The notes beneath the pieces were generated by a model. The model did not search any database. It was given only the letters and a program-made list of their open reading frames with translations, and was not told where the DNA came from. A DNA stretch of 36,488 nt from Verrucomicrobium sp. BvORR034. Its GTDB lineage: Bacteria; Verrucomicrobiota; Verrucomicrobiia; Verrucomicrobiales; Verrucomicrobiaceae. Below are positions 17,401 through 25,035 of the stretch, one piece after another. The position numbers and the translations under genes are program-made. The DNA is taken from positions 1 to 36,488 of the forward strand of contig NZ_BATQ01000177.1 in assembly GCF_000739635.1 (NCBI RefSeq), in the 5' to 3' direction. Position 1 is the first letter of the stretch. The number at the start of each line of letters is the position of its first letter.

Positions 17401-18103
17401 CGTGTTCAACTGGTTCATGCCGGACTATGTGATGCCTGGACCGCTGGCTTCCGCCGGTCTCTTCGCACCTGAGTTGCAGGTGGCGACAGAGTCCAACGTG
17501 GTGAACGTGGTCAACTCGCACTACAACATCCTCTTCACCTCGGTGCCACCGACGGTGAAAGCGGGTCGCGGGCTGGATGACTACCTGAACCTCGCCTCCT
17601 ACCGCAGCGCGGCCGGAGTGCAGCTCACCGTACCAGCCTACGCGGTTTCCGCAGGATACTTCAGCGCGAACACCTTCGATCCCGCAGGTGCCACCACGCA
17701 GCCCGGAGACATCAACAACCAGGTGGACAACTTGATTCCCAAGTTCGACGACCTGATCACGCTGTACACCAACACCTACACCACCACGCTCGCCGCTCAG
17801 TATGCGCCCGCCGCGGTCCCGGCCACCCCGGGCACCACACAGAAGCAGGCAGCCCATGCCGAAGCGGTGAAGGTGGTGCTGGACCAGTGCGACCTGCTCT
17901 TCACCTCCGGTTATCTGAAGGCGAAGTTCGGCAGCGCCGCCGCTCCGAACCCCCGCCAGTCCATCATTGACGGCGTCAACCTCATCGCGGCCAACAACCG
18001 GCACACGACGGATCCGACGAACTTCACCAATGATGCCCGCACCCGGGTGCGCAACCTCCTCTACCTGGCGGTCAGCGCCCCTCAGGCCATCGTTCTCAAA
18101 TGA
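14429..18103 (+). CDS. secreted multidomain DUF1800 protein (module 1)
   Basis: The protein has 1224 aa with a Sec signal peptide (about 1-28). Regions in order: calcium-binding type-3 repeat-like segments (DYNNDGYDDVW, DYDGDGVTNQAE near 28-75; DQDTDGDGISDWAE near 151-165); a Calx-beta-like domain (about 200-315, starting AYEKEATTARLRL); a CHRD-like domain (about 325-448, ASHLHAAP ... YINVHTANYGSGEIRGNY); and the DUF1800 domain (about 484-1224) with FLTQASYGPTPESIQEV, RRREWWTLVLQSKDQLRQRL and PDENYAREIMQLFSIGL near 686. DUF1800 has no established biochemical activity and is commonly encoded beside DUF1501. The gene is followed after 57 bp by the DUF1501 gene. Its close paralogue is at 25036-28686. 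Confidence 0.9.
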   Translation: MVMTRFHTSVKIGFAVALGMAASDGYAATDYNNDGYDDVWQQRHGITVSSYPLTSDYDGDGVTNQAESVAGTDPKNSLDVLAVTNIVVSGTNIQVSTKTQSGKRYKLQSSAAPNGPTWTDEGSPLTGNGTVQTFTVAMGSGTAPKFYRVQAEDQDTDGDGISDWAEGLMGTNATLANSPNNASGGVASDSETLRSLMSITTSVVTASAYEKEATTARLRLTRSYGTMPLTVSYTTAGNTDTIKGSAAAGDYTLKDSANVAIGSSFTIPSAATQYDVQIAPVLDTANEVPEMLRLTFRRVTGSVTTQLGNTQAVHIRDATNTTANRKLFVAYLGREGGAVTTATGVATLLLNGDNTSAEVNSTFNNLTSLQSASHLHAAPAGTPQASGPIIESLELGQVTAHVYPITAESVALWNTDQATLDNLYNGYIYINVHTANYGSGEIRGNYALANGSVTPPPAPAAPPTYGSTEFPNLAASGVNNNPALDRDIARFLTQASYGPTPESIQEVKDLIAANGNNAINGYTAWINKQVDLVQTPSPSLTTLVQAADVEEFIIRNNKPVTYGNDPQFGGNSTQWNGTTRAWDASSIWNNNYPFQNNRRREWWTLVLQSKDQLRQRLALALSEIVVISENDGTVSTYHYGASNYWDMLAQNAFGKYRTILENVTYSPMMGIYLSHLKNQKANGQISPDENYAREIMQLFSIGLVLRHQDGSLQLNTSGLPVSTYDQTDITELARVMTGLSFGKRNATVVGAPTYPTATNQAIGAVEDNTNFFQGGGHRFWQASWVNPMKMFDAYHDFAAKTLFAGKVGATAIPARTNNATPESEGNADVIDALNVLAGNPASSTYNGHPNTPVFVSRLLIQRFTTSNPSAGYLYRVTQKYKDTNGNLGEVIKTILLDYEARSLNTADSVVAFGKAKEPLLHFTAMMRGVKSYTGSPLATLNTMPVTFTATESPVTTAYPSTELAKFPAGAVRFRFFDTQSSITQSPQRAPSVFNWFMPDYVMPGPLASAGLFAPELQVATESNVVNVVNSHYNILFTSVPPTVKAGRGLDDYLNLASYRSAAGVQLTVPAYAVSAGYFSANTFDPAGATTQPGDINNQVDNLIPKFDDLITLYTNTYTTTLAAQYAPAAVPATPGTTQKQAAHAEAVKVVLDQCDLLFTSGYLKAKFGSAAAPNPRQSIIDGVNLIAANNRHTTDPTNFTNDARTRVRNLLYLAVSAPQAIVLK

Positions 18104-18160
18104 CCGTGCTCCGCGTGATGTTGTTTCAAATATCCTCAAACCTTTTCCAAGCTTCCAAAC

Positions 18161-19777
18161 ATGAATCTTCTGTTTCGTCGCAAGAATGAACCCAGCCGCC
18201 GCCAGTTCCTCGTCCAGACGGGGTGCTCCGCCATGGGCATCACCAGCGTGGTGAACACGCTGGCCCACCTCAAACTCATGCAGGGTGCGCTCAATGCGCA
18301 GTCCTCCGGGGGAGGGTACAAGGCCCTGGTCTGCGTCTTCCTCAACGGGGGCAACGACTCCAACAACATGCTGATGCCCTTTACAGGCACGGCACGTACG
18401 GACTATGAAACCGGCCGCGGGGTGCTCACCATCCCCACGGCCAACGCCAATGCCGCACTGAATGCGCTCCAGATCAATGCCACCAACGTCGCCGAAAGCG
18501 ATCCATTGGGCGGCTATCTGGGCACCTTCGGCGTGCACCCGAAGTTCAACCATGTGAAGACCATGTTTGACACCGGGGAACTGGCCTTCGTCTCCAACGT
18601 GGGCACCCTCACCCAGCCCGGTGTGACGCGCGCCAACTACGCCACGGCCTCCAAGCCGCCGCAGTTGTTCTCGCACTCCGACCAGCAGGTGCAGTGGCAG
18701 AGCTCCATCCCAGACAAGCCCTTCACCAGCGGCTGGGGTGGTCGTGTCGCGGATCTGCTCGACCCGGTGTACAACCCCACCACGGGGAATGCCTCCATGT
18801 CGGTCTCCATCTCCGGCGTGAACAGCTTCCAGGTCAGCCCCACAGGTGTGGTGGCCCCTTATGTGATGACCAGCAGCGGGGTGGTGAGCTTTGGTGGTTA
18901 TGGCACGAACTACGCGAGTGCCGTGAACAACCCCAGCCTCCTCTTCCAGGCCGCGAATTACAAGACGGGTGAGCAGGGTCGACGCCTCCAGGCGTTTGAG
19001 AACATCCTCCAGATGACTCATGCCAGCCTGATTGAAAACGCCTACAACGGCGTGGTCATGAACGCCCGTGTCACGGAGGGCATGGTCGGCACCGCCCTTC
19101 AGGGCACGGCGGGCGCCACCGCCGGCACCAGCACGCTGGACACGGTCTTCAATGACGCATTCGTGGGTTCAGGGTTCAACGCCAACAACGACTTCACCAA
19201 TCAGATGAAGCTCGTGGCCCGCCTCATCGCGGGCCGCTCCTCCCTCGCCAACACCCGCCAGATCTTCTTCGTCCAGCAGGGTGGCTTTGACACCCACACG
19301 ACGCAGATCCCGGCTGGCAGCAACACGGGTGGCCACACCGGGTTGATGAACAACCTCAACTGCACGCTCAAGGGCTTCCGCGATGCGCTCACCTCCATGG
19401 GCGTGTTCGACAACGTGGTGACCTTCACCGCCTCCGACTTCACCCGCACCTTCACGGCGAACAAGGGTGACTCCTCTGCAGGCAGCGATCATGCCTGGGG
19501 TGGACACGCCATCGTCATGGGCGGTGCGGTGAAAGGCCAGCGGGTGTACGGGAAGTTCCCCGTGCTCAAGCTCGGTGCCGCCACCAACAGCATCGACTCC
19601 ACCGGAGCCAGCGGTCGCTGGATCCCGAGCTCCAGTGTGGACCAGTACGCCTCTGTCCTGGCCAAGTGGCTGGGCGTGGGCGATGCGCAGCTGGCCAACA
19701 TCTTCCCGAACCTGAGCCGGTTTAACAGCCCGTCCAGCGCGGCTGCCAACCTGGATTTCCTGGACTTCAGCGTCTAA
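18161..19777 (+). CDS. Tat-exported DUF1501 protein (module 1)
   Basis: The 538 aa begin with a twin-arginine signal (SRRQFLVQTGCSAMG, RR at 13-14) suited to export of a folded, possibly metal-loaded protein. DUF1501 belongs to the alkaline phosphatase/sulfatase-like superfamily. Its hallmarks are visible: LNGGNDSNNMLMP near 62-74, FVQQGGFDTH near 370-379, and SDHAWGGHAIVMGG near 442-455, where Asp and His are likely metal ligands (inference). The substrate is unknown. It pairs with the DUF1800 gene 57 bp upstream and is followed by a strong terminator at 19793-19833. The paralogue at 23334-24953 is very similar. Confidence 0.9.
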   Translation: MNLLFRRKNEPSRRQFLVQTGCSAMGITSVVNTLAHLKLMQGALNAQSSGGGYKALVCVFLNGGNDSNNMLMPFTGTARTDYETGRGVLTIPTANANAALNALQINATNVAESDPLGGYLGTFGVHPKFNHVKTMFDTGELAFVSNVGTLTQPGVTRANYATASKPPQLFSHSDQQVQWQSSIPDKPFTSGWGGRVADLLDPVYNPTTGNASMSVSISGVNSFQVSPTGVVAPYVMTSSGVVSFGGYGTNYASAVNNPSLLFQAANYKTGEQGRRLQAFENILQMTHASLIENAYNGVVMNARVTEGMVGTALQGTAGATAGTSTLDTVFNDAFVGSGFNANNDFTNQMKLVARLIAGRSSLANTRQIFFVQQGGFDTHTTQIPAGSNTGGHTGLMNNLNCTLKGFRDALTSMGVFDNVVTFTASDFTRTFTANKGDSSAGSDHAWGGHAIVMGGAVKGQRVYGKFPVLKLGAATNSIDSTGASGRWIPSSSVDQYASVLAKWLGVGDAQLANIFPNLSRFNSPSSAAANLDFLDFSV

Positions 19778-19792
19778 GGTTCCTGAACTTGC

Positions 19793-19833
19793 AAAGGCTC
19801 CGGCAAACAAAGGTTGCCGGAGCCTTTTGTTTT
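19793..19833 (+). terminator. rho-independent terminator
   Basis: A perfect 14-bp stem (AAAGGCTCCGGCAA at 19793-19806, complement at 19814-19827) has a 7-nt loop, with a T-rich run TTTTGTTTT overlapping and following the right arm. It sits 16 bp after the DUF1501 stop and ends 17 bp before the ATG at 19850. The small downstream gene is therefore reached only by read-through or its own promoter. Confidence 0.85.
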
Positions 19834-19849
19834 CATTCTACTAGCTGCC

Positions 19850-20377
19850 ATGTCCTCCTCTCAAAAATCGCGGAGCACGTTATTGCTGATTGTCGCCGTC
19901 ATCGCCATCGCTGCGGTGGTGCTGGTGTTTGTGATCCGTTCCTCCCCAGACGCAGCCTCACCCACCACGCCGGGCAAACCTACGGCGGAAGCTCCCAAGC
20001 CCGTTCAACCGGTAGTGGATCTCGGACCGGTATCTGTACACCAGTCCGCACCGGAGCTGGCCGCTCAGCTCACCCGGAATGATCTGGACTCCATGGCGCG
20101 CATTGAAGCGGTGAACCAGATCCTGTATGTGTACCGCCAGGGCTTTGGCGGCAATCCCTCTGGTCAGAACGAGGACATTGTGGCCGCCATACTGGGCGAA
20201 AACGAAAAGCGCACCGCCCTGCTGCCCAAGGACTGCCCAGCCATCCAGGATGGCAAGCTGGTGGACGAATGGGGCACCCCCTACTGGTTCCATTCCGTGA
20301 CGGCGAAGGTCATGGAAATTCGCTCCGCCGGGCCTGATCGCGATCTTTTCACCAATGATGACATCTTCGTCCAGTAG
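19850..20377 (+). CDS. membrane-anchored protein with GspG-like C-terminus (module 1)
   Basis: The 175 aa start at ATG 19850 (MSSSQKSRSTLLL); an upstream in-frame start at 19814 lies in the terminator arm and is rejected. One N-terminal transmembrane helix (about 10-30) is followed by a Pro-rich linker (about 33-58), a helical part (ARIEAVNQILYVYRQGFGG), and a compact end with DEWGTPYWFHSV and SAGPDRDLFTNDDI. That end matches the order of features in GspG here (DPWQHKYQYR ... SLGPDGVEGTDDDIGNW). There is no prepilin cleavage motif, so it should remain anchored. Paralogues are at 22701 and 35283, each after a DUF1501 gene. Function unknown. Confidence 0.8.
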   Translation: MSSSQKSRSTLLLIVAVIAIAAVVLVFVIRSSPDAASPTTPGKPTAEAPKPVQPVVDLGPVSVHQSAPELAAQLTRNDLDSMARIEAVNQILYVYRQGFGGNPSGQNEDIVAAILGENEKRTALLPKDCPAIQDGKLVDEWGTPYWFHSVTAKVMEIRSAGPDRDLFTNDDIFVQ

Positions 20378-20381
20378 CAGC

Positions 20382-22487
20382 ATGTCGTTCTTGCTTCGAA
20401 AACTCTGGCTGGCCCCTGCGGCCCTTTGTTGGGGGGCAGGGGCGCTGGTTGCCTCTGCTGCCGAGCCGCCGCCCGCCTGGCGCTGTCTTTCCGCCATGGC
20501 CTGGCAGCGGGAGCAGGAGTTTCAAAAACCTGCCAACGAGGAGCAGGCTTTTCGCAATGGCCCGTTCGACCTGCCTGTGATTCCTGATCCCGGCCCGCGG
20601 GCCGCCTTTCTGCCTTGGGTCGTGACAGGCGTCTCCGCAGAGGTGAAGGCGCGACTCGTGGAGGGCGTGCGGCACCTCCATGCGCTGGACGACACAGCGG
20701 CCGAACGTTGTTTCCGCGATGCCGCGCGGCTGGATGCAAAATGCGCCGCCGCCTGGCTGGGGCTGGCCATTGCCAATGAGAAACTGCCCTCCCGGGCCCT
20801 CTATTTTCTGGATCAAGGAGCCACCGCAGCAGAAGGCAGCCCCGAGGCAGCATGGTACAGTCTTTATCGAGCCTTTTTCCAAACCGTACAGCCCCGTGAT
20901 CTGTCAGACCGGCTCAATACGTTGGCCGATGGCATTGAGGCCACACAGAAGACAGGCAAACCCCTGCCCGGAGCCCTCGCGATGGCGCTGCGCTACCGCA
21001 TGCTCGCCTCCCATGTGTCCGGACTGCCGGTGAAGAATCTTGAGGCGGCCGATGCGCAGCTCCTGGCCTGGACGAAGCTCCCCGGAGGAGACATCCTGCT
21101 GCCCTACACCGTGCTCCTGTGGACGAAGACGGACCCCGCCCGTGCCTCGGCACGAGTGGAGGCGCTGGTGCAGAAGTGGCCGCAGCCGGCCATGCAACGA
21201 CTTGCGGCCGACCCGTTGCTTGCCGCCGGGAACCTCCCCGGGGCCATGAGCCATCTTGAGGCCGCCTACCAGGCAAAGGAGCCCTACCAAGCCGTTGCCC
21301 TGGAAACTCCCGGTCAGATCCAGCAGAAATGGGACCGCGGAGCCGCGCTGGCCTGGACGCTCTATCACTCTGGCGCTGCCGCTTCAGCATTGGATACCGC
21401 CAGCAGCCTGCTTGGTCAGGCCCGCAAGCCCGGCTTCACTGGCCTGGAGGCTGTGGATGATGACCCGTACGGCATCTACCTGGAGGGCGTCAAACTGCGG
21501 GCCCAGCTCATGATGGCCACCGGCGACTGGGCGGGTCTGGCCGCATGGATGCAGGAAATCACTACGAACTCCGACGGGCTGGTGCAGAAGCTGCACAGCC
21601 AGTACTTCGGCATGCTCGCCGCCGCCGGTTCAGGTCAGCGGGAGGCTCTGGTCAAGCTGCGTCCTGCCCTGAAGCAGACTGCAGATCTGGTCCAGGCCAC
21701 CCCCTATCTCAACCGCCACGGGCCGCTCGCGATTCGCATGGTGCGCGGGGCCGATGCCTTTGCGGACCTCTGCCAGGGGCGCGTGTCTCCGTTTTTGAAG
21801 GATGTGGTGGATGTGCCCGCCGTGGTGCTGGCGCCGAAAGTGGCGGCCGCAGGCGCGAAAGACGGAGCCATTGCCATGCTGGAGGAGGCTCTGGTTAAAC
21901 AACCCGGCTCCAAGCCCGTGCTCGCAGCGCTGGAGAGCCTCAAGACCTCGTCAACGGCGCAGACAAGTGCCGCGGGGACCGACGCAGCAGCAGCAGCCGT
22001 AGAGGCCAAGAATGGGACACTGGCACCGCTGGCCCCTGCCCTTGCACTGCCAGACAAGAATGGGTCCATCGTGGATCTGACCGCCTACCGTGGTCGGCCC
22101 GTGCTGGTCATCTTCTTCCTCGGCGGCGGCTGCCCGCATTGTGTGGAGCAGTTGCAGAAGTTCCGGCCCCATGTGCCGTCTTATCATCTCGCGGGCATTT
22201 CGTTGCTCACGATCAGCACAGATCCGGTTTCTGATTTGGCGCTGACCTTGGGAGGCAAGTCGGAATTGGATCCTGATCTGCCGTTTCAGATTCTGTCAGA
22301 CTCAGGGTTGGGCACCTTCAAGGCCTGGAAATGTCACGATGATTTCTTGAATAAACCCATGCACGGAACCTTCCTGCTGGATGGCGAAGGACGGGTGCTG
22401 TGGAGCGACATCAGTCATGATCCGTACGTGCAGGCGGGATATCTGCTGGGCGAATGTCGGCGGTTGTTGAAGGTGGGGGGTGGGTAG
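20382..22487 (+). CDS. exported TPR-like protein with C-terminal thioredoxin-fold domain
   Basis: The ATG at 20382 gives 701 aa starting with a signal peptide (MSFLLRKLWLAPAALCWG ... ASA); in-frame ATGs at 20355/20358 lie within the preceding gene and would put a Ser run in front. The body (about 80-500) is helical and TPR-like (RHLHALDDTAAERCFRDAAR; CAAAWLGLAIANEKLP). The C-terminal ~155 residues form an AhpC/TSA- or TlpA-like domain: LALPDKNGSIVDLTAYRGRP, then FFLGGGCPHCVEQLQKF with a CPHC redox pair at 584-587. It starts 4 bp after the small anchored gene, so the two are probably co-translated. It may handle disulphides or act as a peroxiredoxin in the periplasm. No counterpart accompanies modules 2 or 3. 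Confidence 0.8.
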   Translation: MSFLLRKLWLAPAALCWGAGALVASAAEPPPAWRCLSAMAWQREQEFQKPANEEQAFRNGPFDLPVIPDPGPRAAFLPWVVTGVSAEVKARLVEGVRHLHALDDTAAERCFRDAARLDAKCAAAWLGLAIANEKLPSRALYFLDQGATAAEGSPEAAWYSLYRAFFQTVQPRDLSDRLNTLADGIEATQKTGKPLPGALAMALRYRMLASHVSGLPVKNLEAADAQLLAWTKLPGGDILLPYTVLLWTKTDPARASARVEALVQKWPQPAMQRLAADPLLAAGNLPGAMSHLEAAYQAKEPYQAVALETPGQIQQKWDRGAALAWTLYHSGAAASALDTASSLLGQARKPGFTGLEAVDDDPYGIYLEGVKLRAQLMMATGDWAGLAAWMQEITTNSDGLVQKLHSQYFGMLAAAGSGQREALVKLRPALKQTADLVQATPYLNRHGPLAIRMVRGADAFADLCQGRVSPFLKDVVDVPAVVLAPKVAAAGAKDGAIAMLEEALVKQPGSKPVLAALESLKTSSTAQTSAAGTDAAAAAVEAKNGTLAPLAPALALPDKNGSIVDLTAYRGRPVLVIFFLGGGCPHCVEQLQKFRPHVPSYHLAGISLLTISTDPVSDLALTLGGKSELDPDLPFQILSDSGLGTFKAWKCHDDFLNKPMHGTFLLDGEGRVLWSDISHDPYVQAGYLLGECRRLLKVGGG

Positions 22488-22533
22488 CAGCCTCCAATCG
22501 TGGACTTGGTGGGCAAAGATGTCCGCAATCAGG

Positions 22534-22640
22534 GTTGGAATACCGCCTTTAGGCAGAGTATTGGGTGTCATTGTGCATCCAACATTTCTTTGGATGACAG
22601 GAGACGTGCGACTGATTCCGCCTAAAGGCGGTACTCCAAC
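22534..22640. repeat. inverted pair of REP-like palindromes
   Basis: The left arm at 22534-22554 and right arm at 22620-22640 are inverted copies matching at 20 of 21 positions, separated by 65 bp. Each unit contains its own small palindrome (CCGCC TTTA GG(C) on the left, CCGCCTAAAGGCGG on the right). Two REP-like hairpins in opposite orientation are the arrangement called a REPIN. The pair fills the 213-bp gap between two convergent genes (ends at 22487 and 22701), where it could stabilise both transcript ends. Confidence 0.75.
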
Positions 22641-22700
22641 AATGCCGCCTCCGTCGATGTCACTTGCTTCCTCGAACCCCAACTGACGCACTGACGCCCC

Positions 22701-23237
22701 CTACTCCTTCACATCCGGCACCACATCATCATCCGTAAAAAGCTCCCGATCCGGCCCCGCAGACCTGACCTCCATGTCCTTGCTGGTGACGGAGTGAAAC
22801 CAATAGGGCGTGCCCCATTCGTCCACGAGTTCTCCTTTGACGATGGCCGGGCAGTCTTTGGGCAGGAGGGCGGCGCCTTTTTCATTCTCGCCTAGCAGGG
22901 CATTGACCACGAGTTCGTTGTGGCCGGTGGGAATGCCGCCCATCACCTGGCGGTACATGTAGATGACTTTTTCCACGTACTGGATCCGCTCTTCAGCCGA
23001 CTGACCGGGCTGACAGATCAGGCCAGAGAGTTCCGCGGCGGACTCGTGCAGCACGACAGGAGGTGGCTGCGGCAGCACGGGGGCTTTCACCGAAGGGCTC
23101 GAAGGCGCAGGCCCTGGCTTGGATGGCCCAGCGCCGTCCTGTCTGGTGATGTACCAGATGGCGACGGCCGAGACAGCCACCACCAGCACGGCAATGATCG
23201 GCAACACGCGCCCACGCGAGGGAGAAGAAGATGACAT
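22701..23237 (-). CDS. membrane-anchored protein with GspG-like C-terminus (module 2)
   Basis: The protein has 178 aa: a short basic start, a transmembrane helix (VLPIIAVLVVAVSAVAIWYI, about 11-30), a Pro-rich linker (about 38-62), a helical part (YVEKVIYMYRQVMGGIP) and the compact end DEWGTPYWFHSV ... SAGPDRELFTDDDVV. It is a close paralogue of the protein at 19850 (shared LLGENEK, ALLPKDCPAI and GTPYWFHSVT blocks). It follows the DUF1501 gene on the minus strand after 96 bp containing a strong hairpin. Like its paralogues it has no prepilin cleavage motif. Function unknown. Confidence 0.8.
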   Translation of the reverse strand: MSSSSPSRGRVLPIIAVLVVAVSAVAIWYITRQDGAGPSKPGPAPSSPSVKAPVLPQPPPVVLHESAAELSGLICQPGQSAEERIQYVEKVIYMYRQVMGGIPTGHNELVVNALLGENEKGAALLPKDCPAIVKGELVDEWGTPYWFHSVTSKDMEVRSAGPDRELFTDDDVVPDVKE

Positions 23238-23266
23238 GAGATTCAGGAAATGACAGCAACCACCAG

Positions 23267-23304
23267 CCGGCCGCCGTCACCCATCATGGGCGGACGGCGG
23301 CCGG
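23267..23304 (-). terminator. strong GC hairpin between DUF1501 and the small gene (module 2)
   Basis: A perfect 12-bp stem (23267-23278 with 23293-23304) contains a nested 4-bp stem (CCCA TCA TGGG). It lies 29 bp past the DUF1501 stop and 29 bp upstream of the small gene on the minus strand. No U-tract follows, so it may slow or process the transcript rather than end it. It occupies the same place as the true terminator in module 1. Confidence 0.55.
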
Positions 23305-23333
23305 AATCTCCAGTAGAATCGCACGGACCCGGA

Positions 23334-24953
23334 TCAGACTTCAAGGAAGTCCATGTTGCCCGAGGTGATACTGGGCAGCGTCACGAAGCGGCTCAGGTTC
23401 GGGAAGATGTCGCCCAGAGTGCTGGCGTCCACCCCGAGCCAGCGCGCCATGATGGCGGCATACTGGTCCACCGGGGTGCTCGGGATCCACAGGCCACGGG
23501 TGCCCGTGGCATCGATCGAGTCTGTCACGGTGCCCAGCTTGAGCACAGGGAACTTCCCGTACACGCGTTGGCCCTTGACCGCACCGCCCATGACGATGGC
23601 GTGGCCGCCCCAGGCGTGGTCGCTGCCTGCGGTGTTGTCCGTCTTGTTGGGAGTGAAGGTGCGGGTGAAGTCGGAGGCGGTGAAGGTCACCACATTGTCC
23701 CAGACGTTCCCCACTTCCGCGCCTTTGAGCGCGTCGGCAAATCCCTTGAGCGTGCAGTTCAGGTTGTTCATCAACCCTGTGTGGCCGCTGGTGTTGCTGC
23801 CTGCAGGGATCTGGGAAATGTGGGTGTCATACCCGCCATGCTGGACGAAGAAGATCTGACGGGTGTTGCCCAGCGCCGAACGTCCCGCGATGAGACGGGC
23901 CACGAGTTTCATCTGGTTGGCGAAGTCGTTGTTCGCGCTGAGGCCGGATCCACTAAAGGCATTGTTGAAATAACTATCCAGCGTCGTCGTGCCGGAGGCA
24001 CCGACCGTGGACTGGAGCGCGGTGCCCACCATGCCCTCTGTGAGGCGGGCGCTCATGGCCACGCCGTTGTAGGCGTTTTCCATGAGGCTGGCATGGGTCA
24101 TCTGCAGCACGTTCTCAAACGCCTTCAGCCGGTGTCCCTGCTCGGTGTTCTTGTAGTTGCTGGCCTGGAAGAGCAGGCTGGGATTGGTCACGGCACTCGC
24201 GTAGTTCGTGCCATAACCAGTGAAGTTTACCAGACCGCCGCTGGTCATGATGTACGGAGCCACCTGTCCCGCCGGGCTGACCTGAAAGCTGTTCACCCCG
24301 GAGATCGAGATGTTCATCGAGGCATTGCCGGTAGAAGGGTTGTACGCCGGGTCGAGGAGCTCGGCGACACGTCCACCCCAGCCGCTGGTGAAGGGCTTGT
24401 CGGGAATGGAGCTCTGCCACTGCACCTGCTGGTCAGAGTGCGAGTAGAGTTGTGGGGGCTTGGGGGCGGAGGAGTAGTTGGCCCGCGTCACACCTGGGAA
24501 GGTGAGCGTGCCCACGTTGGCGATGAAGGCGAGGTCGCCCGCATCGAACATGGACTTCACGTGCGTGAACTTCGGGTGCACACCCAGCGTGCCCAGATAG
24601 CCGCCCAGCGGATCGCATTCGGCGATGTTGGTGGCATTGAGCTGGAGCGCATTGAGCGACGTGGTGGCATTGGCCGTGGGAATGGTCAGCATGCCGCGGC
24701 CGGCTTCATAATCTGTGCGGGCCGTGCCGCTGAAAGGCAGCAGCATGTTGTTGGAATCATTGCCCCCGTTGAGGAAGACGCAGATCAGGGCCTTGTACCC
24801 TCCCCCAGAGGACTGCGCATTGAGCGCGCCCTGCATGAGGTTGAGGTGAGCCAGGGTGTTCACCATACTGGTGATCCCCATGGCGGAGCAGCCGGTCTTG
24901 ACGAGGAACTGGCGGCGGTTGGGCTCGTTCTTTTTCGGAAATTTGAGGTGCAT
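23334..24953 (-). CDS. Tat-exported DUF1501 protein (module 2)
   Basis: The ATG at 24953 gives 539 aa; an in-frame ATG at 24992 would place 13 extra residues before the signal. The twin-arginine signal reads NRRQFLVKTGCSAMGITS. DUF1501 hallmarks: LNGGNDSNNMLLP, FVQHGGYDTH and SDHAWGGHAIVMGGAVKGQR. It is very similar to the protein at 18161, also at DNA level (38 of 39 bases between 18290-18328 and the complement of 24786-24824). It follows the DUF1800 gene by 82 bp, with a GC hairpin between them. Enzymatic role and substrate are unknown. Confidence 0.9.
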   Translation of the reverse strand: MHLKFPKKNEPNRRQFLVKTGCSAMGITSMVNTLAHLNLMQGALNAQSSGGGYKALICVFLNGGNDSNNMLLPFSGTARTDYEAGRGMLTIPTANATTSLNALQLNATNIAECDPLGGYLGTLGVHPKFTHVKSMFDAGDLAFIANVGTLTFPGVTRANYSSAPKPPQLYSHSDQQVQWQSSIPDKPFTSGWGGRVAELLDPAYNPSTGNASMNISISGVNSFQVSPAGQVAPYIMTSGGLVNFTGYGTNYASAVTNPSLLFQASNYKNTEQGHRLKAFENVLQMTHASLMENAYNGVAMSARLTEGMVGTALQSTVGASGTTTLDSYFNNAFSGSGLSANNDFANQMKLVARLIAGRSALGNTRQIFFVQHGGYDTHISQIPAGSNTSGHTGLMNNLNCTLKGFADALKGAEVGNVWDNVVTFTASDFTRTFTPNKTDNTAGSDHAWGGHAIVMGGAVKGQRVYGKFPVLKLGTVTDSIDATGTRGLWIPSTPVDQYAAIMARWLGVDASTLGDIFPNLSRFVTLPSITSGNMDFLEV

Positions 24954-24998
24954 GGAAGAAACAGGTTGGAATTGAAGTCTGGAAGATGACATCGGGAC

Positions 24999-25025
24999 CC
25001 GCCGCCCGGCACATCCGGGCGGCGG
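24999..25025 (-). other. GC hairpin between DUF1800 and DUF1501 (module 2)
   Basis: A perfect 11-bp stem (CCGCCGCCCGG at 24999-25009, complement at 25015-25025) has a 5-nt loop, 10 bp after the DUF1800 stop on the minus strand. Without a U-tract it is more likely an mRNA-stability or processing element that sets the DUF1800:DUF1501 ratio than a full terminator. Module 1 has no equivalent here. Confidence 0.55.
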
Positions 25026-25035
25026 ATCATTCCGG

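Noticed and set aside
16037-19021. 994-aa open frame on the minus strand
   Set aside because: It lies antisense across the DUF1800 and DUF1501 genes; its His/Arg/Gly/Val-rich translation with no domain is typical of GC-rich antisense frames.
19850-20377. small anchored proteins as true pseudopilins
   Set aside because: They have no G|FTLxE-type cleavage site; the hydrophobic segment is a plain transmembrane helix followed by a Pro-rich linker.
23250-24989. 579-aa plus-strand open frame
   Set aside because: It is antisense to the DUF1501 gene of module 2, which has a Tat signal and family motifs. The shadow shows the same style as the one opposite module 1.
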